Below, in pieces: positions 9,255 through 15,520 of a stretch of 64,000 nucleotides of DNA (its first letter is position 1; every line of letters starts with the position of its first letter). Under the pieces are notes generated by a model that worked only from the letters and a program-made list of their open reading frames with translations, was not told where the DNA came from and ran no database searches. Position numbers and translations under genes: made by a program. This stretch comes from DATARR01 sp034666985 (GTDB lineage Bacteria > Acidobacteriota > Thermoanaerobaculia > Multivoradales > UBA5704): the NCBI GenBank assembly GCA_034666985.1, contig JAXDKS010000034.1:62001-126000 (forward strand). The letters run 5' to 3'.

Positions 9255-9680
9255 GACTTGTGCGGAAACAGCGTGCACCCGGGGGAGCACGCCGTGCACC
9301 GTGGGGAAGCTGGCATGCACCGTGGGGAAGGCGGCATGGACCGTGGGGAAGCCGGCGTGGACTCCAGTGCATGCTTGAACAACCGAAGGGAAGCTGGGCA
9401 TCCCTCTGGGGAACGCCTCATGCACGGCAGGGAGGCTGAGCTTCCCCCGGGTGCACGGCCCCTGCACTCTGGGGAAAGGAGCATGAACCCTGGGGAAGTT
9501 GCCCTGCACTCCAGGGAAGTTGCTGTGGGATCTGGGGAGCGGTCACTTCCCCGTGGTGCGCCGCGACTTCCCCAGGGTCCTTGCGCGGTGCACTCTGGGG
9601 AATGACGCGATCCCCGGGTGCCCTGACGTCTGCCCCCGAGGGATCGGCTTCTGCACGCTGGGGAGAGGCTCAGGATCCGC
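9255..9680. repeat. Degenerate minisatellite with strict 21-bp period, about 20 units
   Basis: The 650-bp gap between the 8651-9058 gene and the glycosylasparaginase is dominated by this array. The core GGGGAAG or a close variant falls at 9282, 9303, 9324, 9345, 9387, 9408, 9429, 9471, 9492, 9513, 9534, 9597 and 9660, all in one 21-nt phase, and a diverged core occupies the remaining slots. A good unit reads TGCACCGTGGGGAAGC plus five variable bases. Frames on both strands read as heptapeptide repeats (H-x-G-E type forward, H-A-x-F-P-x-V type reverse), but neither frame is open through the whole array. No ribosome site or recognised protein was seen. Confidence 0.75.
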
Positions 9681-9709
9681 CGTGCAGCGGCCGATCCTGA
9701 GTGTCGATC

Positions 9710-10822
9710 CTAGGCCTTCCCTTCGAAGAGCGCCTCGGTCGGCAGCGTCTCCGGCCCCTTCTCCGTGCAGACCGCGTAGTGGCCGGCGTACATCGACACC
9801 CCCGCGTACTCTCCCCGCTTGTTCAGGACGTAGAAATTCAAATCGAAGGCCGGCCGGCCGCGGTCGTTGAGCAGCCGCTTCTCGACAGTATTGGCGACGA
9901 CCCGCTTGAGCGCCTCCATGCCGGCGTCCTTCGGGTGAGCACCGCGGCGCATGGCCTCGACGATGAGGAAGGAGGAGAGATTGTAGAGATTGGCCTCGCC
10001 CCGGCCCGTGGACCCGGCGGCCCCGACCTCCCCGTCCACGTACAGGCCGGCCCCGAGGATGGGGGAGTCGCCCACGCGGCCCGGGATTTTCCAGGACAGA
10101 CCGCTGGTCGTCGTCACCCCGCAGATCTCGCCCTTGGCGTTGATGCCGTCGCAGTTGATCGTGCCCCACAGGTGCTCCGGACGGAGGAGCCCCTCGCGGG
10201 CCATCTGCAATGCCGCCTGGAAGCCCGCCTCACTGCGCTTCTGGGGATCGAGATAGTGGCCCGGATCGATCCGGCGCTTCCATTCGAGCCAGAGACGGCG
10301 GGACTTCTCGGTGTTGAGGTCGTCCTCGATCTTGAACCCCAGATGGCGGGCGAACTCCTGCGCCCCCTTGCCGACCAGCAGATGGTGGTCCGTCTGCTCC
10401 AGGACCGCCTTGGCCACGAGCGACGGAGTCCGCACCCCTTCGAGCGCCGCGACCGCGCCCGCCTGCCGCCGCGGTCCATGCATGCAGGACGAGTCGAGCT
10501 GTACGACTCCCTCCGCATTCGGCAGGCCGCCATACCCGACGCTGTCCTCCTCGGGATCGAGCTCGAGGATGTTCACCCCCGCGACCACGGCGTCCAGCAC
10601 GTCGGACTCCTGCGTGATCATCCCGAACGCCTTCTGAACGCCCGTCACGTCGCCGCCGTTCTTGAACACGTTGCCGTTGGCCGAGGAGATGACGACCGGC
10701 CTGGCGGCCTTCGGGGCGATCACGGCCGGAGCCTGGCCGAGCAGCCCCTTCGGAGCCGTTGCAGCTAGCCCGGCGGCGGCGCCGGCGAGGATGAAGTCAC
10801 GACGGTTCAGCGGCTTGCTCAT
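9710..10822 (-). CDS. Glycosylasparaginase-type Ntn hydrolase, Tat-exported
   Basis: The 370-residue product starts with a twin-arginine signal (NRRDFILAGAAAGLAAT). It belongs to the asparaginase-2/N4-(beta-N-acetylglucosaminyl)-L-asparaginase group: SANGNVFKNGG near residue 47, the cleavage/nucleophile site WGT at 219-221 (Thr221 becomes the new N-terminus after autoproteolysis), then GRVGDSPILGAGLYVD and GAAGSTGRGE, which form the substrate pocket. It probably removes Asn-linked glycan cores or hydrolyses beta-aspartyl compounds in the periplasm. Function is inferred from the family. A short relic resembling its first 13 codons lies at 13952-13989. Confidence 0.9.
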   Translation of the reverse strand: MSKPLNRRDFILAGAAAGLAATAPKGLLGQAPAVIAPKAARPVVISSANGNVFKNGGDVTGVQKAFGMITQESDVLDAVVAGVNILELDPEEDSVGYGGLPNAEGVVQLDSSCMHGPRRQAGAVAALEGVRTPSLVAKAVLEQTDHHLLVGKGAQEFARHLGFKIEDDLNTEKSRRLWLEWKRRIDPGHYLDPQKRSEAGFQAALQMAREGLLRPEHLWGTINCDGINAKGEICGVTTTSGLSWKIPGRVGDSPILGAGLYVDGEVGAAGSTGRGEANLYNLSSFLIVEAMRRGAHPKDAGMEALKRVVANTVEKRLLNDRGRPAFDLNFYVLNKRGEYAGVSMYAGHYAVCTEKGPETLPTEALFEGKA

Positions 10823-11059
10823 CGTCTGGTCTCCCTGTGTCGGTTTGACTACTCGGGCATTCTAAGACGAAATACAGGCTCGCCGGGGACCATTTCATCC
10901 TCTGGGGTGCCCCGGAGTCCAGTCGGAGCATGGACTCCGCCGCCCACTGACCCCAGGTCCTCAAGGAATTTACGGCGCACCGGGCAGGGACATCTAGCAG
11001 TAGGGGTGCTAAACTGAAGCCTTTAGACAGGTCTGAGTTGCGAAAGCGTCAAGTGCTCT

Positions 11060-12223
11060 ATGCTACCTTTGCCTGAGATCGGAAGGCGCATTAGAACCCT
11101 CCGTGAGGAGTTGGATATCCCGCGGGCCGACCTCGCTGCGGCGTGCGGCGTCGCGGAAGCCGTTATTGAGCAGCTTGAAGCCGGTCGGCTAGAGCAGGTG
11201 CCCGGGGACTACATACTCATCGTTGCCCGTCTCCTTAAGGTAGACTTCCGCTGGTTCATCTCCGAAGATCTCGATGGGATTGAACAGGGGACTAGGAGGA
11301 TTTTTAGGGCTCTCTCTCAGGGTACTTCACGGGATCGTGTTGCTATAAGGCGCTTCGTTGGCTTCTGTTTAAACGAAAGCGAGCTTGAGAAGCTACTCGG
11401 TATCCACAGAATTTCTTTGCCTGTGGTTTATCCCGCGCCCGAATCGAGGCGACAGCTCTATAAGGAGCAGGGTCCGGCAGCCGCGCGGGCAGAGCGGGTT
11501 AGGCTGAATCTAGGCCTTAAGCCGATCTTTAATGTGTTCTCCATAATAAGATCCCAAGGATTGAGACTGAGCCGGCAGAAGCTCGACAGCAAGGAAATCT
11601 CTGGTTTAACTGTCTTTCATCCCCGCGCGGGAACGGCGATCCTTGTGAACTACGAAGAGGATATGTATCGGCAGTTCTTCTCTGCTGCCCACGAATACGC
11701 TCATGCTCTCTTTGATGGGCGAGAGTTGGAGGAAAAGAGAGTCCTAGTCTCCTACAAGAAGGTCTATGATTGGACCGAGATTCGCGCGAACACCTTTGCC
11801 GCTGAATTTCTGCTACCGCAAGAAGCGCTTGCCCAGTATGCGCGGCCTCGAGACCTTTCGTCGCTAACAGCCATCATTGACCAGATTGCCCGAGATTACC
11901 GCGTTAACACTGAGACTGTTGCTATTCGCGCCAAAGAGGTTGGCTGGATTTCTGATAAGACGCTGAGTTCGTTTAGAGAAAAGAAACCAATTGTGATTCC
12001 GAGGGCAGATAAGCAAGATCCTGAGCTATCAGATGATCTGACTTCCCTGCAGGTCGAACGCTGGAAAGCACTGATCGCACAGGGCGTCAGCGTTTATTAT
12101 GCGGAGCTATGCCGCCGTGCTCTTACAAGTGACCTTATAACTTTCGGGAGATTTGCGGAATTGCTGGATCTCACTCCAGAAGAGGCTTCTGAATTCATCC
12201 AGATGGCAGGGCTGGCTTTATGA
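11060..12223 (+). CDS. XRE-family HTH fused to ImmA/IrrE metallopeptidase
   Basis: Residues 4-60 form an XRE helix-turn-helix (IGRRIRTLREELDIPRADLA, then VAEAVIEQLEAG). The middle has the COG2856/ImmA-IrrE zinc site AAHEYAHALFDGRE (HExxH, near residue 212) followed by RANTFAAEFLLP, a typical downstream block. Proteins of this layout regulate by cleaving or binding a partner repressor and often pair with toxins. The stop overlaps the start of the PIN-like gene (ATGA), so the two form one unit. A small palindrome AGACAGGTCT lies at 11025-11034, 26 bp before the start. Codon and base use is more AT-rich than the surrounding genes, suggesting transfer. Confidence 0.88.
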   Translation: MLPLPEIGRRIRTLREELDIPRADLAAACGVAEAVIEQLEAGRLEQVPGDYILIVARLLKVDFRWFISEDLDGIEQGTRRIFRALSQGTSRDRVAIRRFVGFCLNESELEKLLGIHRISLPVVYPAPESRRQLYKEQGPAAARAERVRLNLGLKPIFNVFSIIRSQGLRLSRQKLDSKEISGLTVFHPRAGTAILVNYEEDMYRQFFSAAHEYAHALFDGRELEEKRVLVSYKKVYDWTEIRANTFAAEFLLPQEALAQYARPRDLSSLTAIIDQIARDYRVNTETVAIRAKEVGWISDKTLSSFREKKPIVIPRADKQDPELSDDLTSLQVERWKALIAQGVSVYYAELCRRALTSDLITFGRFAELLDLTPEEASEFIQMAGLAL

Positions 12224-12759
12224 GAGTGATCGGTGCTGTCAGCGGTTGGATGCTGGACAGCTCGACTTTCATAAACGCTCTCGTCGTGAAGAAGGTGTGG
12301 ATATTGTCGGCAATTCGAACGCCGCTGTTCCTTCCGGAGTACGTATTCCGAATCGAGCTCGGCACAGGGGCGCGGCGAGAGACTCGCCACGAGGCTCAGG
12401 CCTTGGTTTCACGAGGCCAAGCCTGCATCGAACATCTTACACTCGGGGATCTCGATCGGATTGCCGAACTATGCGCGCCGAAGCGTATAGGCATTGGTGA
12501 GATTTGCTGCGCGGTCATCGCTGAACGATCTGATCGCGGCGTGCTTTGCGACGATTACAAGGCGCATCGGTGGCTTTGTGAGCGTGTCGGAGTGGCGGAG
12601 TGGGAGTCGATCGAGGAAATCCTAGTGGCTGGGGGAATCGCGAACTACCTTAGCGAATATGACGTCGAAGATTGCCAAGGGCTTCTTACGAAGAATAGAT
12701 ACAGATGCAAGTATGATCTTCGCCTAGAGCTCTTACGGTGTCGAAATTCACCTGAGTAA
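12220..12759 (+). CDS. PIN-like nuclease partner of the XRE-ImmA protein
   Basis: The 179-residue product begins with a PIN-type first strand, MLDSSTFINAL (acidic residue plus S/T), has E and D residues near GEICCAVIAER, and a GVLCDDYKAHRWL block that resembles the third acidic cluster of PIN domains. The start overlaps the preceding stop by 4 nt. An XRE-ImmA antitoxin-like protein followed by a PIN-like nuclease is a known toxin-antitoxin-style arrangement, so it is probably an RNase toxin. Similarity is moderate and was judged by motif only. Confidence 0.65.
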   Translation: MRVIGAVSGWMLDSSTFINALVVKKVWILSAIRTPLFLPEYVFRIELGTGARRETRHEAQALVSRGQACIEHLTLGDLDRIAELCAPKRIGIGEICCAVIAERSDRGVLCDDYKAHRWLCERVGVAEWESIEEILVAGGIANYLSEYDVEDCQGLLTKNRYRCKYDLRLELLRCRNSPE

Positions 12760-12765
12760 CGTGGC

Positions 12766-13113
12766 TCAGAGAGGAAGAAACTCCACCCGATCCGAGAAGT
12801 CGGCCGGATCTGCTACTTGGGCGATCAACTCCAGATCACGGACACAGTCCCCGATCGTGACATGGAGTTGATGAGCGAAGATGACTCCGGGAAAGGAGCG
12901 GCCTTCGGTCTGTCGTTTTCTGGCTTCGGCCAGCAGGTCCTCGTCCTGCGAGAAGAGCACCCTTCCAAGTGCGGCAGCCCGGTCCAGCACTGCGGGATCG
13001 TCTATTCCGGACCGACCATCCTCCTGGACGGCAAGGACATCGATTCCTCGGAGACGCAGTCCACTGGTGATGGCCCGATGGACGTTTTCGTCCATGTAGA
13101 GGATGAGTCCCAA
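12766..13113 (-). CDS. DUF5615 PIN-like toxin candidate
   Basis: The 115-residue product has the DUF5615/Mut7-C-like PIN pattern: LILYMDENVHRAITSGLRLR, then VLFSQDEDLLAEA, then GVIFAHQLHVTIGDCVRDL. The conserved Asp residues and the S-x-D-x-D block are present. TTG at 13113, three bases after the stop of the DUF433 gene, is the likely start; ATG 13095 is the alternative but would clip the first strand. It forms a classic pair with the upstream DUF433 protein. Confidence 0.8.
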   Translation of the reverse strand: MGLILYMDENVHRAITSGLRLRGIDVLAVQEDGRSGIDDPAVLDRAAALGRVLFSQDEDLLAEARKRQTEGRSFPGVIFAHQLHVTIGDCVRDLELIAQVADPADFSDRVEFLPL

Positions 13114-13116
13114 GTC

Positions 13117-13443
13117 TCAGTCCGCTCGATTTTGACTGCGGACCTTGGCGGCCAAGAGGGAAGGCCCGGCCTCGCGCCGGGCGGCTTCGGCGTACTGGGA
13201 CCTGCGGTCGATGTCCGCGTCAAGCTCCTCTTGGTGATCCCAGTAGTAGGCCAGCGCGGAGTGGATCTGCCCCAAGCTCAGATCGGGGTGCTGGAAGTGG
13301 ATCTCCTCCGGGCTCCAGCCGTGGGCTCTTTGTCCCATGACGAGCTCGACGACCTTCATCGTGGTTCCGGAAATGATGGGGTTCCCTCTGTCATCGTGTT
13401 CCACGTGAGGGTAGGTGGCGGGGGCTCTGAGTGGTGCGCTCAT
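13117..13443 (-). CDS. DUF433 antitoxin-type protein
   Basis: The 108-residue product contains the DUF433 core: HDDRGNPIISGTTMKVVELV, GWSPEEIHFQHPDLSLGQIH and SALAYYWDHQEELDADI. It is a small winged-HTH-like domain usually encoded before DUF5615 PIN-like toxins, as here. TTAGGAGACC precedes ATG 13443. The 18-nt element at 13460-13477, 17 nt before the start, is shared with the UPF0175 gene and probably holds its -10 region. Confidence 0.85.
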   Translation of the reverse strand: MSAPLRAPATYPHVEHDDRGNPIISGTTMKVVELVMGQRAHGWSPEEIHFQHPDLSLGQIHSALAYYWDHQEELDADIDRRSQYAEAARREAGPSLLAAKVRSQNRAD

Positions 13444-13459
13444 GCTTGGTCTCCTAAGT

Positions 13460-13477
13460 GAAGTCTAACCCAAAATC
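13460..13477 (-). promoter_or_regulatory. Shared promoter element, DUF433 copy
   Basis: On the minus strand this reads GATTTTGGGTTAGACTTC. A copy with only two differences (GATTTTGGGCTAAACTTC) lies at 13854-13837, before the UPF0175 gene. Both end 17-18 nt before the ATG. TAGACT/TAAACT fits a -10 hexamer. The remnant PIN frame ends inside this copy. Confidence 0.5.
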
Positions 13478-13575
13478 TGCACCCGGCCGTAGAGATCGCG
13501 CAGCAGTCCGAGCCGCCCGACTTGATGGAGATAGAGAAGTGGCGAGGTGTTGCAGACGACCAGCCGGTCAGGCAT
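13465..13575 (-). pseudogene. Truncated DUF3368 PIN toxin (first 36 codons only)
   Basis: Starting at ATG 13575, overlapping the end of the UPF0175 gene by 8 nt, the frame reads MPDRLVVCNTSPLLYLHQVG and continues GRLGLLRDLYGRVQILG before a TAG. This matches the first strand-helix-strand of DUF3368 PIN proteins (V-x-N-T-S-P-L-x-x-L, then L-L-x-x-L-Y-x-x-V), which normally run to about 150-165 residues and follow UPF0175. The frame is cut exactly where the promoter element of the DUF433 gene begins, so the rest of the toxin is lost. Confidence 0.7.
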
Positions 13576-13819
13576 TGAGGATGTCTTGGCGCAGCTCCTC
13601 CTCCGTTATCTGGAAGGGGGAAACCTGGAAGCGCCGCAGCCCCAGCAGGAACTCGACCCGCGCCATCCCGGCCAGTCTCGCAGCTCCTCCCGAGGACAGC
13701 TTCCCGAGCTCGAACAGCTTCACGGCAGCCAACAGCTTGAGATCCCGAGCGAAGGACTCGGCGTCGGTCTTGAGGCTGATCAGCGTCTCCTCGGGGATGT
13801 CCAACTGCACTGCGCTCAT
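13568..13819 (-). CDS. UPF0175 family antitoxin
   Basis: The 83-residue product starts MSAVQLDIPEETLISLK and continues through ARDLKLLAAVKLFELGKLSS, GGAARLAGMARVEFLLGL and FQVSPFQITEEELRQDIL. That is the full UPF0175 HTH-like domain. ATG 13819 follows GAGGAGAGC, so the in-frame extension to 13894 is rejected. Its partner toxin is only a 36-codon stump, so this looks like an orphaned antitoxin. Confidence 0.85.
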   Translation of the reverse strand: MSAVQLDIPEETLISLKTDAESFARDLKLLAAVKLFELGKLSSGGAARLAGMARVEFLLGLRRFQVSPFQITEEELRQDILNA

Positions 13820-13836
13820 CGTGCTCTCCTCGTCCA

Positions 13837-13854
13837 GAAGTTTAGCCCAAAATC
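13837..13854 (-). promoter_or_regulatory. Shared promoter element, UPF0175 copy
   Basis: This is the second copy of the 18-nt element found before DUF433. It lies 18 nt before ATG 13819, with TAAACT as the candidate -10. Two separate antitoxin genes sharing sequence and spacing suggests a common promoter cassette. Confidence 0.45.
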
Positions 13855-13951
13855 CTTCGGTGTAGTCCGTTTCAATCTCCGGAGACCTGTCCACCTCCCT
13901 CGTCCACTGGAGATGAGATGCCAGAGACCTCCGGGCTGGGCGGGCCGTGGA

Positions 13952-13989
13952 GCAAGGATGAAATCGGGACGGTTCGGCGGGTTGCTCAT
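13952..13989 (-). pseudogene. Relic of a glycosylasparaginase-like gene start
   Basis: On the minus strand, ATG 13989 reads MSNPPNRPDFILA, against MSKPLNRRDFILA in the intact gene at 10822. The ten bases before the ATG (CCAGACGATG context) also match. Similarity stops after about 38 bp and the twin arginine is lost. It is probably a leftover of duplication or recombination. Confidence 0.5.
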
Positions 13990-14049
13990 CGTCTGGCCTG
14001 CTGGAGTAGGTACTGATGGCCCGGGGATTGTAGCCCGGACGGGGAGACG

Positions 14050-15183
14050 TCAGCCCTCGCTCTGGAGGAACGAGGACGCCTTGTTCTCAAGCAGAAGCCG
14101 CTGCTCGCGATCCAGCTCGGTCCGCAGCTCTTCCTCAGACGGCAGCACCAGCCGGTATTTGCTGGCAAAAAGTCGCTCGCTGCCGTGCAGGATGGAGTAC
14201 CGCACCACGGAAGCGTCCCTCTGGGCACAGAGGATGATGCCGACGGTTGGATTGTCTCCCGGGCCGCGCCGCTGCTCGTCGTACATGCGGATGTACATGT
14301 CCATCTGACCGATGTCCTGATGGGTCAGCTCGCCTGCCTTGAGCTCGAAGAGCACGAAGCACTTGAGGAGATAGTTGTAGAAGACGAGGTCCAGATAGAA
14401 GTCCTTCGACTCCGTGCTGACGCGCTGCTGCCGGGCGACGAAGGCAAAGCCCTTGCCGAGCTCCAGCAGGAAGGCCTGGAGCTTCTCGAGCAACGCCTCC
14501 TCCAGCGTGGACTCCAGCAGCTTGCCTGTATTCGGCAGCCCCAGGAACTCCAGCACCACGGGATCACGGACGAAATCGCGCGGGGATTGCACCAGCGCTT
14601 CCAGCCTCTGGACAGCCTCTTCACGCACGGACCGCCGCTCCTTGCTGGTGAGGAGGCGCTCGTAATACAACGTCCCAATCTGGCGTTCCAGAGCGCGAGA
14701 GCTCCAGTTTTGTCCGGCAGCTTCCCGCATATACCACTGTCTAACTTGAGGGTCCTCGACCCGCAGCAGAAGCCGGTAATGGGTCCAGCTCAATTCGGAA
14801 CGCACTGCGTTCCAAATCGGGAAGCCCAGAAAGAAGGCTCGCATGTGGCGCAGGTTCCGTTCGTCAAACCCCCTGCCGAACTCCGCCGTCAGCCTCTCCG
14901 CCAAGCGGGACAGCAGCTTCGTGCCGTACTGGGCGCGGCTTGCTCCCCTCTGCTCGAACTCCACGATGTGCCGTCCCACCTCCCAGTGGGTCCGCACCTG
15001 AACCGCGTCCACCGCACGCAAGGCCTGCTGGCGGGCCTTATGAATCAGAGTCCGCAACTGCCCGAGCAGCCGGCCGAAGGCGGGTGGAGCTGCCAGCGTC
15101 AAGGTCGCTTTTCTGGCGCCCTTCTTCGTAACGAGCTTCTCACGCCGTTGCGGGAGAGGACGTTTCCTGGGGCTTGGTGGCAC
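14050..15183 (-). CDS. YhcG family (DUF1016) PD-(D/E)xK nuclease
   Basis: The 377-residue product has both YhcG parts. The N-terminal DUF1016_N domain includes THWEVGRHIVEFEQ, SRLAERLTAEFGRGFDERNL and SELSWTHYRLLLRV. The C-terminal nuclease domain includes FLELGKGFAFVARQQR-like sequence and then FYLDLVFYNYLLKCFVLFEL, with the E-x-K catalytic triplet at FELKAG and YDEQRRGPGDNPTVGIILC. YhcG proteins are linked to mobile elements, defence islands and restriction loci; the substrate is unsettled. The start is GTG 15183. Palindromes of a shared family lie inside the gene and just upstream. Confidence 0.88.
   Translation of the reverse strand: MPPSPRKRPLPQRREKLVTKKGARKATLTLAAPPAFGRLLGQLRTLIHKARQQALRAVDAVQVRTHWEVGRHIVEFEQRGASRAQYGTKLLSRLAERLTAEFGRGFDERNLRHMRAFFLGFPIWNAVRSELSWTHYRLLLRVEDPQVRQWYMREAAGQNWSSRALERQIGTLYYERLLTSKERRSVREEAVQRLEALVQSPRDFVRDPVVLEFLGLPNTGKLLESTLEEALLEKLQAFLLELGKGFAFVARQQRVSTESKDFYLDLVFYNYLLKCFVLFELKAGELTHQDIGQMDMYIRMYDEQRRGPGDNPTVGIILCAQRDASVVRYSILHGSERLFASKYRLVLPSEEELRTELDREQRLLLENKASSFLQSEG
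14785..14819. repeat. 35-bp repeat with palindrome, intragenic copy in yhcG-like gene
   Basis: This stretch is identical over 35 bp to 15305-15339 and contains the 17-bp palindrome GGAACGCACTGCGTTCC (14797-14813). Here it encodes the conserved N-A-V-R-S-E-L-S-W segment of the nuclease. Confidence 0.75.
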
Positions 15184-15261
15184 ATGGATAGAGTACGAGG
15201 GTATTTTTCTGACGTCAATAGCGCTGAGATCTGGGAGATTGGGATGGCTCGAAGTCGACGA

Positions 15262-15288
15262 GATCTGTGACGCACTGCGTCACAGATC
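15262..15288. repeat. 27-bp perfect palindrome upstream of the yhcG-like gene
   Basis: The arms at 15262-15274 and 15276-15288 are perfectly complementary around a single C. The core ACGCACTGCGT is the same as in the two 35-bp repeats. It lies 79 bp before the nuclease start. Confidence 0.75.
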
Positions 15289-15304
15289 GGGCATGCCTGT
15301 GGGG

Positions 15305-15339
15305 CCAGCTCAATTCGGAACGCACTGCGTTCCAAATCG
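15305..15339. repeat. 35-bp repeat with palindrome, intergenic copy
   Basis: Identical to 14785-14819, with the palindrome at 15317-15333. It lies in the 337-bp gap between the nuclease gene (minus) and the HlyD gene (plus). That gap also holds the 27-bp palindrome and the sigma-54 control region. Confidence 0.75.
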
Positions 15340-15353
15340 AAACCCCCTGAATC

Positions 15354-15424
15354 CCGGACACCTGTCCGGCCCTCCGCCCGGACACCTGTCAACCTGCCGT
15401 GTCCGCGGACAGCCGTCCGGACAT
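15354..15424 (+). promoter_or_regulatory. Cluster of upstream activator sites for the NtrC-type regulator
   Basis: Four related palindromic sites are clustered: CCGGACACCTGTCCGG (15354-15369, perfect), CCGGACACCTGTC (15378-15390, one arm degraded), TGTCCGCGGACA (15400-15411, perfect) and GTCCGGAC (15415-15422). The first two are spaced 24 bp apart. They lie roughly 70-140 bp before the predicted transcription start, the usual place for enhancer sites of sigma-54 activators. The likely binder is the regulator at 20281-21699. Confidence 0.65.
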
Positions 15425-15467
15425 CCTAAGTCTCTCATCTACAGCGATTTATCTTGCCGGGCACGCG

Positions 15468-15483
15468 TGGCACACCGGTTGCT
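15468..15483 (+). promoter_or_regulatory. Sigma-54 (-24/-12) promoter of the export operon
   Basis: The sequence TGGCACACCGGTTGCT matches TGGCAC-N5-TTGCW, with GG at 15469-15470 and GC at 15481-15482, exactly 12 nt apart. Transcription would start near 15494, which favours ATG 15521 as the HlyD start. Confidence 0.8.
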
Positions 15484-15520
15484 CTCTAGGGCCGGCGCCA
15501 TGATTCAAGAGACGGATTCG

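Noticed and set aside
9255..9680. 21-bp repeats considered as a CRISPR array
   Set aside because: There is no conserved repeat separated by unique spacers; units are contiguous and degenerate, and no cas gene is present.
15239..15520. N-terminal extension of the HlyD protein
   Set aside because: It would translate through the palindromes, the activator sites and the sigma-54 promoter.
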